Source of the DNA: CAZBMJ01 sp964493205
Lineage (GTDB): Bacteria > Myxococcota > UBA727 > JABDBI01
Direction of reading: 5' to 3'
DNA length: 58,612 nucleotides
Assembly (NCBI GenBank): GCA_964493205.1
Contig: CAZBMJ010000010.1
Span: 1-58,612, forward strand
The position numbers were made by a program, and so were the translations under genes. This document shows positions 50,746 to 58,612 of this stretch, one piece after another. Numbering within the stretch: the stretch's first letter is position 1; the number at the start of each line of letters is the position of its first letter. The notes beneath the pieces are model-generated. The model saw only the letters and a program-made list of their open reading frames with translations, was not told the DNA's origin and ran no database searches.

Positions 50746-51510
50746 TTACTCTAACGGTTTTATTTTTATTAACAAATACAAAAGAAAACTTAACAACATA
50801 AAAAATATTGCCAAGACTATTATATTAAAACTTAAATTTTCATGAGTATTTAGCAAAACTATTCTTAGAGCGCTTACCAAGTAACTCATAGGATTTATAT
50901 GAAGAATAAAGCTTAATACCGTATTTTTTAGTGGAAACATGGCTTCTGATAAAAGCCACATAGGGATTAAAATAATACTCATTAAGGCATGAAATGCTGA
51001 GGATGAAGGACTTATAACGGCAAAAATAACTCCCAATATGCTAAACGTTACAGCGCCCAGTAATAATATAGGTAATAATATAAGTATTTGCTGTGTAAAA
51101 TTAAATATAAAAAAAGCAAAAGGTAAAAATAATAAACTTTGTATAAAACCAACTAATGCTGTAGCCACTACTTTACCTACCATCGCACTAGTGACACCTA
51201 CAGGAGAACACAGCATAAATTTAAAAAAGCCACATTTTTTATCTTCTACCAAAGTTAATGTTGAGTAAATACTTGCAAATAACAAGATTAATGCCAAAAT
51301 TCCTGGGAAAAAATAAGCTTTATAAGAAATATCTAGAGAGTTAGATTGGTAGATAAAATTATTATTAAATCCTAATCCAAAAATTAACCAAAACATCAAA
51401 GGCTGTAGCATCATACCCAACAGCCTAGAAGGTTCCATTTTTATTCTTTGATATTCACGTAAAATTAAAACATTGATTCCTGTTATAAAAAAGAAATATT
51501 TTTTGTTCAT
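50746..51510 (-). CDS. ABC-2 type permease
   Basis: 254 residues from the ATG at 51510; a GTG at 51525 adds five. Six membrane helices with the ABC-2 pattern: N-terminal amphipathic LILREYQRIKMEPSR, QPLMFWLIFGLGF, STLTLVEDKKCGFFKFMLCS with the coupling-helix segment, and PMWLLSEAMFPLKN. It needs an ATPase partner, which normally lies directly upstream; here a YVTN propeller gene is upstream instead. The substrate is unknown. Probably co-transcribed with the SCO1 gene (10-bp gap). Confidence 0.87.
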   Translation of the reverse strand: MNKKYFFFITGINVLILREYQRIKMEPSRLLGMMLQPLMFWLIFGLGFNNNFIYQSNSLDISYKAYFFPGILALILLFASIYSTLTLVEDKKCGFFKFMLCSPVGVTSAMVGKVVATALVGFIQSLLFLPFAFFIFNFTQQILILLPILLLGAVTFSILGVIFAVISPSSSAFHALMSIILIPMWLLSEAMFPLKNTVLSFILHINPMSYLVSALRIVLLNTHENLSFNIIVLAIFFMLLSFLLYLLIKIKPLE

Positions 51511-51593
51511 AAGTTTTAGCCACACGCTTATTGTTGAATAAATTAATAAATAACATTATTAATTCAACAAGTAAGAGATGGCTGTGGTCTATT

Positions 51594-52595
51594 TTATTTT
51601 TTAAGTGTACGAGGCACAGATACTACTGTTATGCCGTGGGGATTTGAACCTACATGGATTTTAGTGGTAATTTTATTAGTAGATGAATTAATTACAGAAA
51701 CAGTATTTTTATCACTATTAGTTACATATAATGAAATTCCAAAGGGATGAACAGCAATGGCTTGCGGATCTTCAACTGCAATATTAGTGATTACGTTATC
51801 AGTTAAAGTATTAATTACCGAAACAGTTTGATTTCCATTGTTAACAGTAAAGACACGAGGAGCCACAGGAGAAAAAGCAATAGCTACAGGGTTTGAACCA
51901 ACAGAGAAACTATGCTTTACTCTATTTAAATTCACATTTATTACTGATATTTGCCCTAAACCTTGATTTACGATATATGCATATTTGCCCACAGTATCAA
52001 AAGCCAAACTTACTGGAATTGAACCATCGGCTAGAGGAATAGTTAATCCAGCAGTGCTATTAGCAGTATTGATTATAGAAATATTATTTTTTCCAGCATT
52101 AGTAACATAAACTTTATCTCCTAAGGGAGAGACTGCAACAGATAATGGACGTACGCCAACAGGTGTAGTGGCAATTACTTCATGGACATAAGTATCAATA
52201 ATAGAAACACTATTATCAAGTGCATTTGCTACATATAATAAACTTCCATCAGGAGTAATATCAATCCCTCTGGGAGAATTACCCACACGAATAGTTGTAA
52301 CAACTTTGTCTATACTAGTATTTATAACTGAAACAGTGTCAGATTCTTTATTGGTAACATAAACAAAATGTCCAGAAGGAGCAGCTACTAATTGAGTAGG
52401 TGCAACACCTACATTGATAGTAGCCTCTACTAAATTATTCTTTGTATTAATAACAGAAACACTTTCTGAACTTTTATTTGCTACATAAGCATAAATTCCA
52501 GGAGGAACAGCTTTGAGAGAAAGATTAAAAGTAACAAAGCCTAAAGCACTTACTACAAGACTATTTAAAATCGTTTTATAAAAATAATTTTTCAT
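51594..52595 (-). CDS. Secreted YVTN-type beta-propeller protein
   Basis: 333 residues with an N-terminal signal segment (VVSALGFVTFNLSLKA). About seven repeats of 42 residues with the core YVTNxxxxTVSVINTxxxxV then TxxVGxxP build a seven-blade propeller. Such proteins are surface or periplasmic and serve in adhesion or ligand binding. No enzymatic residues seen. It lies 84 bp upstream of the ABC-2 permease gene and 183 bp from the divergent FG-GAP gene. Confidence 0.87.
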   Translation of the reverse strand: MKNYFYKTILNSLVVSALGFVTFNLSLKAVPPGIYAYVANKSSESVSVINTKNNLVEATINVGVAPTQLVAAPSGHFVYVTNKESDTVSVINTSIDKVVTTIRVGNSPRGIDITPDGSLLYVANALDNSVSIIDTYVHEVIATTPVGVRPLSVAVSPLGDKVYVTNAGKNNISIINTANSTAGLTIPLADGSIPVSLAFDTVGKYAYIVNQGLGQISVINVNLNRVKHSFSVGSNPVAIAFSPVAPRVFTVNNGNQTVSVINTLTDNVITNIAVEDPQAIAVHPFGISLYVTNSDKNTVSVINSSTNKITTKIHVGSNPHGITVVSVPRTLKK

Positions 52596-52778
52596 TGTAT
52601 GTTTCCTAAAAAATACTGTCTTAAATATTTTAAATCATTTTGTGTTTTAAATCCAAAAAATATATTTTTATTATATTGTGTCTTTTAAAATTATTTTTGG
52701 ATAAATTATTGTCAAAAAATATGTCAATTTTTTAAAATATATTATTATGTTTTAAGCGTTACTGTTTAGGGGTTATTT

Positions 52779-53921
52779 ATGTTTAAAAAAAAGAGATATT
52801 TTTTAAGTTTGGTTATTTTTTTGTCATTGGGGCTAAATGCTGAAGATTCTTTTATTAGAAGTATTTTTCCTGTTGTAAACTCTCTTTTTGCTAGCGGCCC
52901 AGGCGCTGTAGATGTAGCAGACTTAGATGGTGATACCTATCCTGATTTGGTAACTTCTAATGTTAATACCAATAATGTTTCTGTCCTTCTTAATAACGGA
53001 AGCGGTGCTTTTCCTAGTGCAGTTAATTTTGATACAGGTGCCAGCCCTTTTTCATTAGTGCTAGGAGATGTTAACAATGATACCTATATAGATATAGTTA
53101 CTGCTAATTTAGGCGGCGATAGCGCTTCTGTTCTTTTAGGTAATGGTGATGGAACTTTTGACACTGCAGTAGATTATGGAACTGATCTGTTATCAGCTGG
53201 TTTAACTTTAAGTGATGTAGATGGAGATACTTATCTGGATTTGTTGGTAGCTAATCTGATTGGTGGAAATGTTTCAGTATTAATTAATAACGGTGATGGA
53301 ACTTTTGCTACTGCTGTTAATTATGCCACTGGTTTTGGTGCTCTTTCTGTTTCTGCCGGTGATGTAAATGGAGATACCTATATTGATATGGTAGTGTCAA
53401 ATTTGCTTGATGGTAATTTTTCTGTGTTACTGAATAATAATGATGGAACATTTGGTACTGCAACTAATTATAGCATGCCAGATGGGGCATATGATATACA
53501 GCTAGTTGATGTAGATGGAGTAGATGGACTAGATGTAATCACTGCTCATGGCAATAGCGATTACATATTAGTAAGCCTAAATAATGGTGATGGAACTTTT
53601 GCTACTGGTGTAGACTATACTTCTGGTCCTGGTCCACGCTCAATTAATTTTGGTGATGTAAATGGAGATACTTATTCTGATATTGCTGCAGTAAACAGTA
53701 GTGATGAATCAGTTAGTGTATTTATAAATAACGGTAATGGCACTTTTGCCTCAGCAGTGTCTTATGATGCAGGTTCAGGTCCTTTTTCAGTTGTTATAAG
53801 AGATGTAAATGGTGATACTTATCCTGATATAGAAATTGCCATTGCTTTTGAGGATAGTATAGGTGTTTTATTTAATAATAATGACGGAACTTTTGATGAT
53901 ATAGTTAAATACGATATATAA
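52779..53921 (+). CDS. Secreted FG-GAP/VCBS repeat propeller protein
   Basis: 380 residues with a signal peptide (FLSLVIFLSLGLNA). Seven FG-GAP/VCBS repeats of 47 residues follow, each with a calcium-binding D-x-D/N-G-D-x-Y-x-D loop (DLDGDTYPDLV, DVNGDTYIDMV) and a SVLLNNGDGTFxxAVNY strand pair, building an integrin-like seven-blade propeller. The repeats are regular in DNA. Probable role: surface binding, calcium-dependent. A terminator follows. AGGGG lies upstream of the ATG. Confidence 0.88.
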   Translation: MFKKKRYFLSLVIFLSLGLNAEDSFIRSIFPVVNSLFASGPGAVDVADLDGDTYPDLVTSNVNTNNVSVLLNNGSGAFPSAVNFDTGASPFSLVLGDVNNDTYIDIVTANLGGDSASVLLGNGDGTFDTAVDYGTDLLSAGLTLSDVDGDTYLDLLVANLIGGNVSVLINNGDGTFATAVNYATGFGALSVSAGDVNGDTYIDMVVSNLLDGNFSVLLNNNDGTFGTATNYSMPDGAYDIQLVDVDGVDGLDVITAHGNSDYILVSLNNGDGTFATGVDYTSGPGPRSINFGDVNGDTYSDIAAVNSSDESVSVFINNGNGTFASAVSYDAGSGPFSVVIRDVNGDTYPDIEIAIAFEDSIGVLFNNNDGTFDDIVKYDI

Positions 53922-53943
53922 AGAAAAATAATATAATAAATTT

Positions 53944-53968
53944 AGCGGCCATATTTGGTCGCTTTTTT
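53944..53968 (+). terminator. Rho-independent terminator after the FG-GAP gene
   Basis: AGCGGCC and GGTCGCT pair over 7 bp (one G-U) with a 6-nt loop and are followed by a T-rich run (TTTTTTATTTTTTTT). It lies 22 bp past the stop codon. Confidence 0.85.
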
Positions 53969-54064
53969 ATTTTTTTTGTAATGTTATTTGCTGTAAAATT
54001 GCAATTTTTATAATCTTTCACTTACACTTATACTGTATTTATTTGTAGTGATGGGTAAGAATTT

Positions 54065-57000
54065 ATGAATTGTTTCTTTTCTTTTATTATAAAGTTATTT
54101 TTGTTCTTATTTTTACCGTCTTTAATTCTTAATTCAACTATTTTTAATCCAATTACAGTTGCTCAATTAATTGCTAATATTAATACTGCTAATAGTAATG
54201 CACAGGCAGATACTATTGATTTAGGGGGATTAACCTTTTCTTTAACTGCTGTTGATAATACTTCAGACGGCCAAAATGGGCTTCCAAGTATTAACGAATC
54301 CTTTAATCTAACTATTCAAAATGGTACAATTACAAGAACTGGTGCAAACGTTTTTCGTTTTTTACGAGTAGCTACAACAGGAAATCTGTCATTAGTAAAT
54401 GTAACTTTTAGCAATGGTTCTGCCCAAGAAGCAGGAGCAGGAATTGCTAAAGGTGGAGCTATTTATAATCGTGGTACTATTGCTTTAATTGACGGTTGTA
54501 CTTTTCTTAACAACGTAGCTTTTGGTACCAATGGTGCTGCAGCACCTGCAGAAGGAGCTGGTGGAGCTATATATCTTGCTCAAGGAAGTATTACCAGTAT
54601 AGCTAATTCCACTTTTCAAACCAATAATGCGCAAGGTGGTTCTGCTTTAATAACCCTTTTGGGTACAGCGGGCGCTGGTAGAGGTGGAGCCATTTTTCTA
54701 TCTGCCAGCACTACCATAGGCCAAATATCTAATACTATTTTTTTAAGTAATACTGCTACTGGTGGAAATGCTGTAGTGGGAAGCTTAACTGGTGGCAATA
54801 GTAATTCTGGATTTGGTTCAGCTATTTTTTCAAATGGTACATTAACAACAATAAGTGGGAGTACTTTTAAAACTAATACAGCAACTGGTGGAAATGCGGC
54901 AACAAGTGCTTTGGGAAATTTTGGTGCGGGTCAAGGTGCTGGAACTATATATTGTAGTGCAGGGACCTTAGGTTCTATTAGCAGCACAATATTTGAAGAA
55001 AATATTGTCAAAGGAGGTAATGCTGCGGCTAATGCAAATGCTCCAAGCGGTTCTGCTTATGGTGGAGCAATTTATTTAAGTACCACTAATCTTCCAACTT
55101 TAACCACCTCACAATTTATTAATAACTCCGCTCGTGGTGGTGCTGCTTTAGCTGCTGTAAGTGGTCGTGATGGATTTGGTGGAGCAATATATGTTCTTTC
55201 TAGCATAATTACTGATTTAACCTATTCAACATTTAGTGGCAATTCAGCAATAGGTGGCGCTTCAGTTTCTACTAACGGTGGCAACGGATTAGGTGGAGCT
55301 ATATTTATTGATTCTGGAAATGGCGGTGATGGAAGAATAGTTACCCTTTCTAATTCAACTTTAAATAACAACCAGGCCACAGGTGGTACTGTTGGTGTTT
55401 TAGGAGACGGTGGAGGATATGGAGGGGGTATTTATATAGATAGCTCTAATCCTAATAATAGTGGTATTACAACTATAGTTAATACTACTTTTTCAGCCAA
55501 TACTGCAAAAATTCATGGTGGTGCCATTGATTTATTTGGTAATAATGCATTCATTACTACCATTTCAAGCTCTACAATTGTTAATAATATTACAGGAGAT
55601 TTGCTTGGTGGTGGTGGAATTATTGTTCACACTGGTGCTTCAATTAATACCCTACAAAGTACTATTATTGCCAAAAATACTGATGGAGCAACTAATAACG
55701 GCGTTGATATTTACCTAGAAACTACTGGTTCTATTAATACTGCAACATACAATTTAATTGGTACAAGCGGCGGTCATACTGTAGTTAATGGAGTTAATAA
55801 TAATCAAGTTGGAACGGACGCTGCCCCCTTAAACCCCATTATTGGTGCTTTAATAAATAATGGGGGTAGTACAAATACTCACAAAATTTTATTTGGAAGT
55901 CCAGCTATTGACAAGGGTACAACACCAGGAACTAGTTTTGATCAAAGGGGTACTGGCTATATACGTGTGTATAATGGGCAAGCTGATATTGGAGCTATTG
56001 AAGTTCAGCAATGTCTAGATGATAATGATGCTGATGGAATTTGTGGGGATGAAGATAACTGTGATGACGTTCCTAATATCTTTCAAACAGATACAGACGG
56101 TGATGGTGTTGGGAATTCTTGTGATAACTGCCCTTTAGTATCAAATGCCGCTCAAACTGATACAGATGGCGATGGAATTGGAAATTCCTGTGATACTTGT
56201 CCAAGTGATGCATTTAATGATGCAGATGGCGATGGAGTTTGTGGTAATATAGATAATTGTCCATTTAAGGCTAATCCCCTTCAAACAGATACAGATTTAG
56301 ATGGAATGGGTAATGATTGTGATACCTGCCCTGCTGGTTCAAATACAGCGGATAGTGATGGNNNNNNNNNNNNNNNNNNNNNNNNNNNNNNNNNNNNNNN
56401 NNNNNNNNNNNNNNNNNNNNNNNNNNNNNNNNNNNNNNNNNNNNNNNNNNNNNNNNNNNNNTGCCCTGCTGGTTCAAATACAGCGGATAGTGATGGTGAC
56501 GGCATAGCCAATGCCTGTGATTATTGCCCAAGCGATGTAACCAATACTTGTACAGCAGTTCTTAGTGATACAGATGGTGACGGTGTTCCCAATGGCTGGG
56601 ATAACTGCCCAAGCGTGTCTAATGCAACACAAGCTAACCATGATGATGATGGCTTAGGTGATGCTTGTGATACTTGTACAGATGCAGACAATGATGGAGT
56701 AGGTGATAATGGCTTTACCAGAACAGGGTGTAGTGTTCCTAATACTATTGATAACTGTACCTATTTTGCTAACACCACTCAAACCGATACGGATAGTGAT
56801 GGCATAGGTAATGCTTGTGATATTTGTCCTGCTGGTTCAAACACAGCTGATAGTGATGGTGACGGCATAGCCAATGCCTGTGATTATTGTCCAAGCGATG
56901 CCACCAATGCTTGTACCGCAGCTCTTACCGATACCGATGGTGATGGTGTTCCTAATAATTGGGATAACTGCCCAAGCGTGTCTAATGCAACACAAGCTAA

Positions 57001-58612
57001 CCATGATGATGATGGCTTAGGTGATGCTTGTGATACTTGTACAGATGCAGACAATGATGGAGTAGGTGATAATGGCTTTACCAGAACAGGGTGTAGTGTT
57101 CCTAATACTATTGATAACTGTACCTATTTTGCTAACACCACTCAAACCGATACGGATAGTGATGGCATAGGTAATGCTTGTGATATTTGTCCTGCTGGTT
57201 CAAACACAGCTGATAGTGATGGTGACGGCATAGCCAATGCCTGTGATTATTGTCCAAGCGATGCCACCAATGCTTGTACCGCAGCTCTTACCGATACCGA
57301 TGGTGATGGTGTTCCTAATAATTGGGATAACTGCCCAAGCGTGTCTAATGCAACGCAAGCTAACCATGACGATGATGGTTTAGGTGATGCTTGTGATACT
57401 TGTACAGATGCAGATAATGATGGAGTAGGTGATAGTGGTTTTACTAATACTACTTGCTCAGTATCTAATGGGCCAGATAACTGTACGTTTAAAGCTAATC
57501 CGCTTCAAACAGATACCGATTTAGATGGAATGGGTAATGATTGTGATACGTGCCCTGCTGGTTTAAACACAGCTGATAGTGATGCAGACGGCATAGCCAA
57601 TGCCTGTGACTATTGCCCAAGTGATATCACTAATACTTGTACAGCAGCTCTTACCGATACAGATTTAGATGGTATACCAGATGATTGGGATAACTGCCCA
57701 GGTGTGTTTAATGCAACGCAAGAGAATCATGATGATGACGCTTTTGGTGATGCTTGTGATACTTGTACAGATGCAGACAATGATGGAGTAGGTGATGATG
57801 GCTTTACCAGAACAGGTTGCAGTATTCCTAATACTGTTGATAACTGTACCTATTTTGCTAACACCATTCAAACGGATACAGATAGCGACGGCATAGGTAA
57901 TGCTTGTGATATTTGTCCTGCTGGTTTCAATACAACAGATAGTGATGGAGATGGCCTAGCCAATGCCTGTGATGCTTGTCCTAATGATCCTACTAATGGT
58001 TGTGCAGGAGATATAGATAGTGATGGAGATGGAGTATTTGATAATATAGACGTATGCCCCGGCTATGATGATACTTTTGACGCTGATTTAGACTTGATAC
58101 CTGATGATTGTGATTTCTGCCCAGCGGATGCTACTAATACCTGTGCCACTGATACAGATGGAGATGGTGTATTAAATATAATAGATAACTGTATAGCTAA
58201 ACCTAACATTCTTCAAACAGATACCGACTTAGATGGTATGGGTGATGCTTGTGACTCTTGTCCTAATGATCCTACTAATGGTTGTGCAGCAGATGTAGAT
58301 AGTGATGGAGATGGGGTATTTGATAACGTAGATGTATGCCCCGGTTATGACGATAACTTTGATGCTGATTTAGATTTGATACCAGACGATTGTGATTTTT
58401 GCCCAAGCGACGCAACCAATACTTGTGCAACAGATACAGATGGCGATGGCGTATTAAACGTTACTGATAACTGTATAGCTAAAGCCAATCCTCTGCAAAC
58501 AGACAGCGATACAGACGGTATAGGTGATGCTTGTGACCCATGTCCAGCCGATGCAACTAATACTTGTGCCACTGATACAGATGGCGATGGCGTATTAAAC
58601 GTTACTGATAAC
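54065..58612 (+). CDS. Giant surface protein: beta-helix, choice-of-anchor-Q-like motif and thrombospondin type 3 repeats (3' end beyond window)
   Basis: An open frame runs from the ATG at 54065 through the window end, 1516 codons with the N gap counted as written. Residues ~1-20 are a signal peptide (MNCFFSFIIKLFLFLFL). Residues ~30-590 are a right-handed beta-helix with repeated GGAIY and STFxxNxAxGG motifs. Residues ~594-648 have the choice-of-anchor-Q pattern (NNGGSTNTHKILFGSPAID, FDQRGTG, ADIGAIE). From residue 650 come dozens of TSP3 calcium-binding units of the type TDTDGDGIGNxCDxCP, grouped in 121- and 94-residue super-repeats. The frame is the same on both sides of the gap. It is a probable calcium-stabilised adhesin stalk; the C-terminal anchor is not visible. 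Confidence 0.9.
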   Translation, partial: MNCFFSFIIKLFLFLFLPSLILNSTIFNPITVAQLIANINTANSNAQADTIDLGGLTFSLTAVDNTSDGQNGLPSINESFNLTIQNGTITRTGANVFRFLRVATTGNLSLVNVTFSNGSAQEAGAGIAKGGAIYNRGTIALIDGCTFLNNVAFGTNGAAAPAEGAGGAIYLAQGSITSIANSTFQTNNAQGGSALITLLGTAGAGRGGAIFLSASTTIGQISNTIFLSNTATGGNAVVGSLTGGNSNSGFGSAIFSNGTLTTISGSTFKTNTATGGNAATSALGNFGAGQGAGTIYCSAGTLGSISSTIFEENIVKGGNAAANANAPSGSAYGGAIYLSTTNLPTLTTSQFINNSARGGAALAAVSGRDGFGGAIYVLSSIITDLTYSTFSGNSAIGGASVSTNGGNGLGGAIFIDSGNGGDGRIVTLSNSTLNNNQATGGTVGVLGDGGGYGGGIYIDSSNPNNSGITTIVNTTFSANTAKIHGGAIDLFGNNAFITTISSSTIVNNITGDLLGGGGIIVHTGASINTLQSTIIAKNTDGATNNGVDIYLETTGSINTATYNLIGTSGGHTVVNGVNNNQVGTDAAPLNPIIGALINNGGSTNTHKILFGSPAIDKGTTPGTSFDQRGTGYIRVYNGQADIGAIEVQQCLDDNDADGICGDEDNCDDVPNIFQTDTDGDGVGNSCDNCPLVSNAAQTDTDGDGIGNSCDTCPSDAFNDADGDGVCGNIDNCPFKANPLQTDTDLDGMGNDCDTCPAGSNTADSDXXXXXXXXXXXXXXXXXXXXXXXXXXXXXXXXXXCPAGSNTADSDGDGIANACDYCPSDVTNTCTAVLSDTDGDGVPNGWDNCPSVSNATQANHDDDGLGDACDTCTDADNDGVGDNGFTRTGCSVPNTIDNCTYFANTTQTDTDSDGIGNACDICPAGSNTADSDGDGIANACDYCPSDATNACTAALTDTDGDGVPNNWDNCPSVSNATQANHDDDGLGDACDTCTDADNDGVGDNGFTRTGCSVPNTIDNCTYFANTTQTDTDSDGIGNACDICPAGSNTADSDGDGIANACDYCPSDATNACTAALTDTDGDGVPNNWDNCPSVSNATQANHDDDGLGDACDTCTDADNDGVGDSGFTNTTCSVSNGPDNCTFKANPLQTDTDLDGMGNDCDTCPAGLNTADSDADGIANACDYCPSDITNTCTAALTDTDLDGIPDDWDNCPGVFNATQENHDDDAFGDACDTCTDADNDGVGDDGFTRTGCSIPNTVDNCTYFANTIQTDTDSDGIGNACDICPAGFNTTDSDGDGLANACDACPNDPTNGCAGDIDSDGDGVFDNIDVCPGYDDTFDADLDLIPDDCDFCPADATNTCATDTDGDGVLNIIDNCIAKPNILQTDTDLDGMGDACDSCPNDPTNGCAADVDSDGDGVFDNVDVCPGYDDNFDADLDLIPDDCDFCPSDATNTCATDTDGDGVLNVTDNCIAKANPLQTDSDTDGIGDACDPCPADATNTCATDTDGDGVLNVTDN
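56362..56461. other. Assembly gap (100 N) inside a tandem repeat
   Basis: Exactly 100 undetermined bases. The 35 bp on the left (56327-56361) are identical to the 35 bp on the right (56462-56496), so the assembler stopped at a repeat. One hundred N is a conventional placeholder, so the true length is unknown. Confidence 0.98.
56462..57990 (+). repeat. 363-bp super-repeat of TSP3 units
   Basis: The segment TG(C/T)CCTGCTGGTT recurs at 56462, 56825, 57188, 57551 and 57914, each exactly 363 bp (121 codons) apart. The first three units are nearly identical; the fourth is more diverged. Confidence 0.93.
58010..58612 (+). repeat. 282-bp super-repeat of TSP3 units
   Basis: A second kind of unit (GATATAGATAGTGATGGAGA onward, with the VCPGYDD segment) starts at 58010 and repeats at 58292, a period of 282 bp or 94 codons, and runs off the window. 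Confidence 0.85.

Noticed and set aside
54616..54798. Minus-strand frames within the giant surface gene (also 56271-56531, 57665-57871 and 58345-58572)
   Set aside because: Antisense shadows of the repetitive Asp/Gly/Cys-coding sequence; some cross the N gap.

Overview
The window is AT-rich DNA from a Gram-negative, probably host-associated bacterium. Signs of this are many Sec signal peptides and lipoboxes, a TolC/adaptor/MacB-type export operon, an MlaE permease, an SCO1 protein, and many short duplications and gene remnants. The lineage is uncertain. A DUF507 protein and a Ser/Thr kinase with PEGA domains recall the old 'Deltaproteobacteria' (including Bdellovibrionota), whereas an RsmJ-like methyltransferase is more typical of gammaproteobacteria. 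I saw no rRNA, tRNA or CRISPR array.

Region 1 (1-3.4 kb): the tail of an IS110-type transposase, palindromic repeat modules, a 44-codon remnant of an OpgC-like acyltransferase, and a 709-residue secreted protein with an HAE...CxxC zinc-deaminase signature and a lysine-rich tract (effector candidate). Region 2 (3.4-12.2 kb): a myo-inositol catabolic cluster, iolG-iolC(+aldolase domain)-iolB-iolD-iolA on the minus strand and iolE-iolG2 diverging on the plus strand. A secreted phosphatidylinositol-phospholipase-C-like enzyme lies 4 bp beyond iolG2, so release and breakdown of host inositol may be physically linked. Region 3 (13-31 kb): a subtilase, degenerate-repeat secreted proteins, a secreted kinase-like protein, two DsbA-like lipoproteins, a histidine phosphatase, an ankyrin lipoprotein set between duplicated gene ends, a transporter fused to a solute-binding domain, hydrolases, a 5'-nucleotidase, an NSS symporter and a seven-blade RCC1 protein. 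Region 4 (31-39 kb): queC, a DUF4143 ATPase in a direct-repeat cassette, the tripartite export operon, and a scrambled segment with a frameshifted Cys-rich gene, a GIY-YIG element, an RCC1 fragment and a 139-bp copy of the macB-like 3' end.

Region 5 (39-51.5 kb): more housekeeping in character. It holds a secreted alpha/beta hydrolase, a Cys-rich lipoprotein, a minus-strand operon (HEAT protein, lysC, lipid kinase, lipoprotein, mlaE) ending in a terminator, a DUF507 protein, acyl-CoA synthetase, the PEGA kinase, SCO1 and an ABC-2 permease. Region 6 (51.6-58.6 kb): surface proteins: a YVTN propeller, an FG-GAP propeller, and a giant open reading frame (at least about 1500 codons) with a beta-helix, a choice-of-anchor-Q-like motif and thrombospondin type 3 repeats in 363-bp and 282-bp super-repeats, interrupted by a 100-N assembly gap.

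A recurring theme is accessory genes sitting between direct duplications of 28-139 bp that often copy the 3' end of the neighbouring gene, leaving the resident genes intact. Combined with the secreted deaminase, kinase, phospholipase, protease, ankyrin and RCC1 proteins, this suggests a genome that gains and loses host-interaction genes by small cassette-like events.
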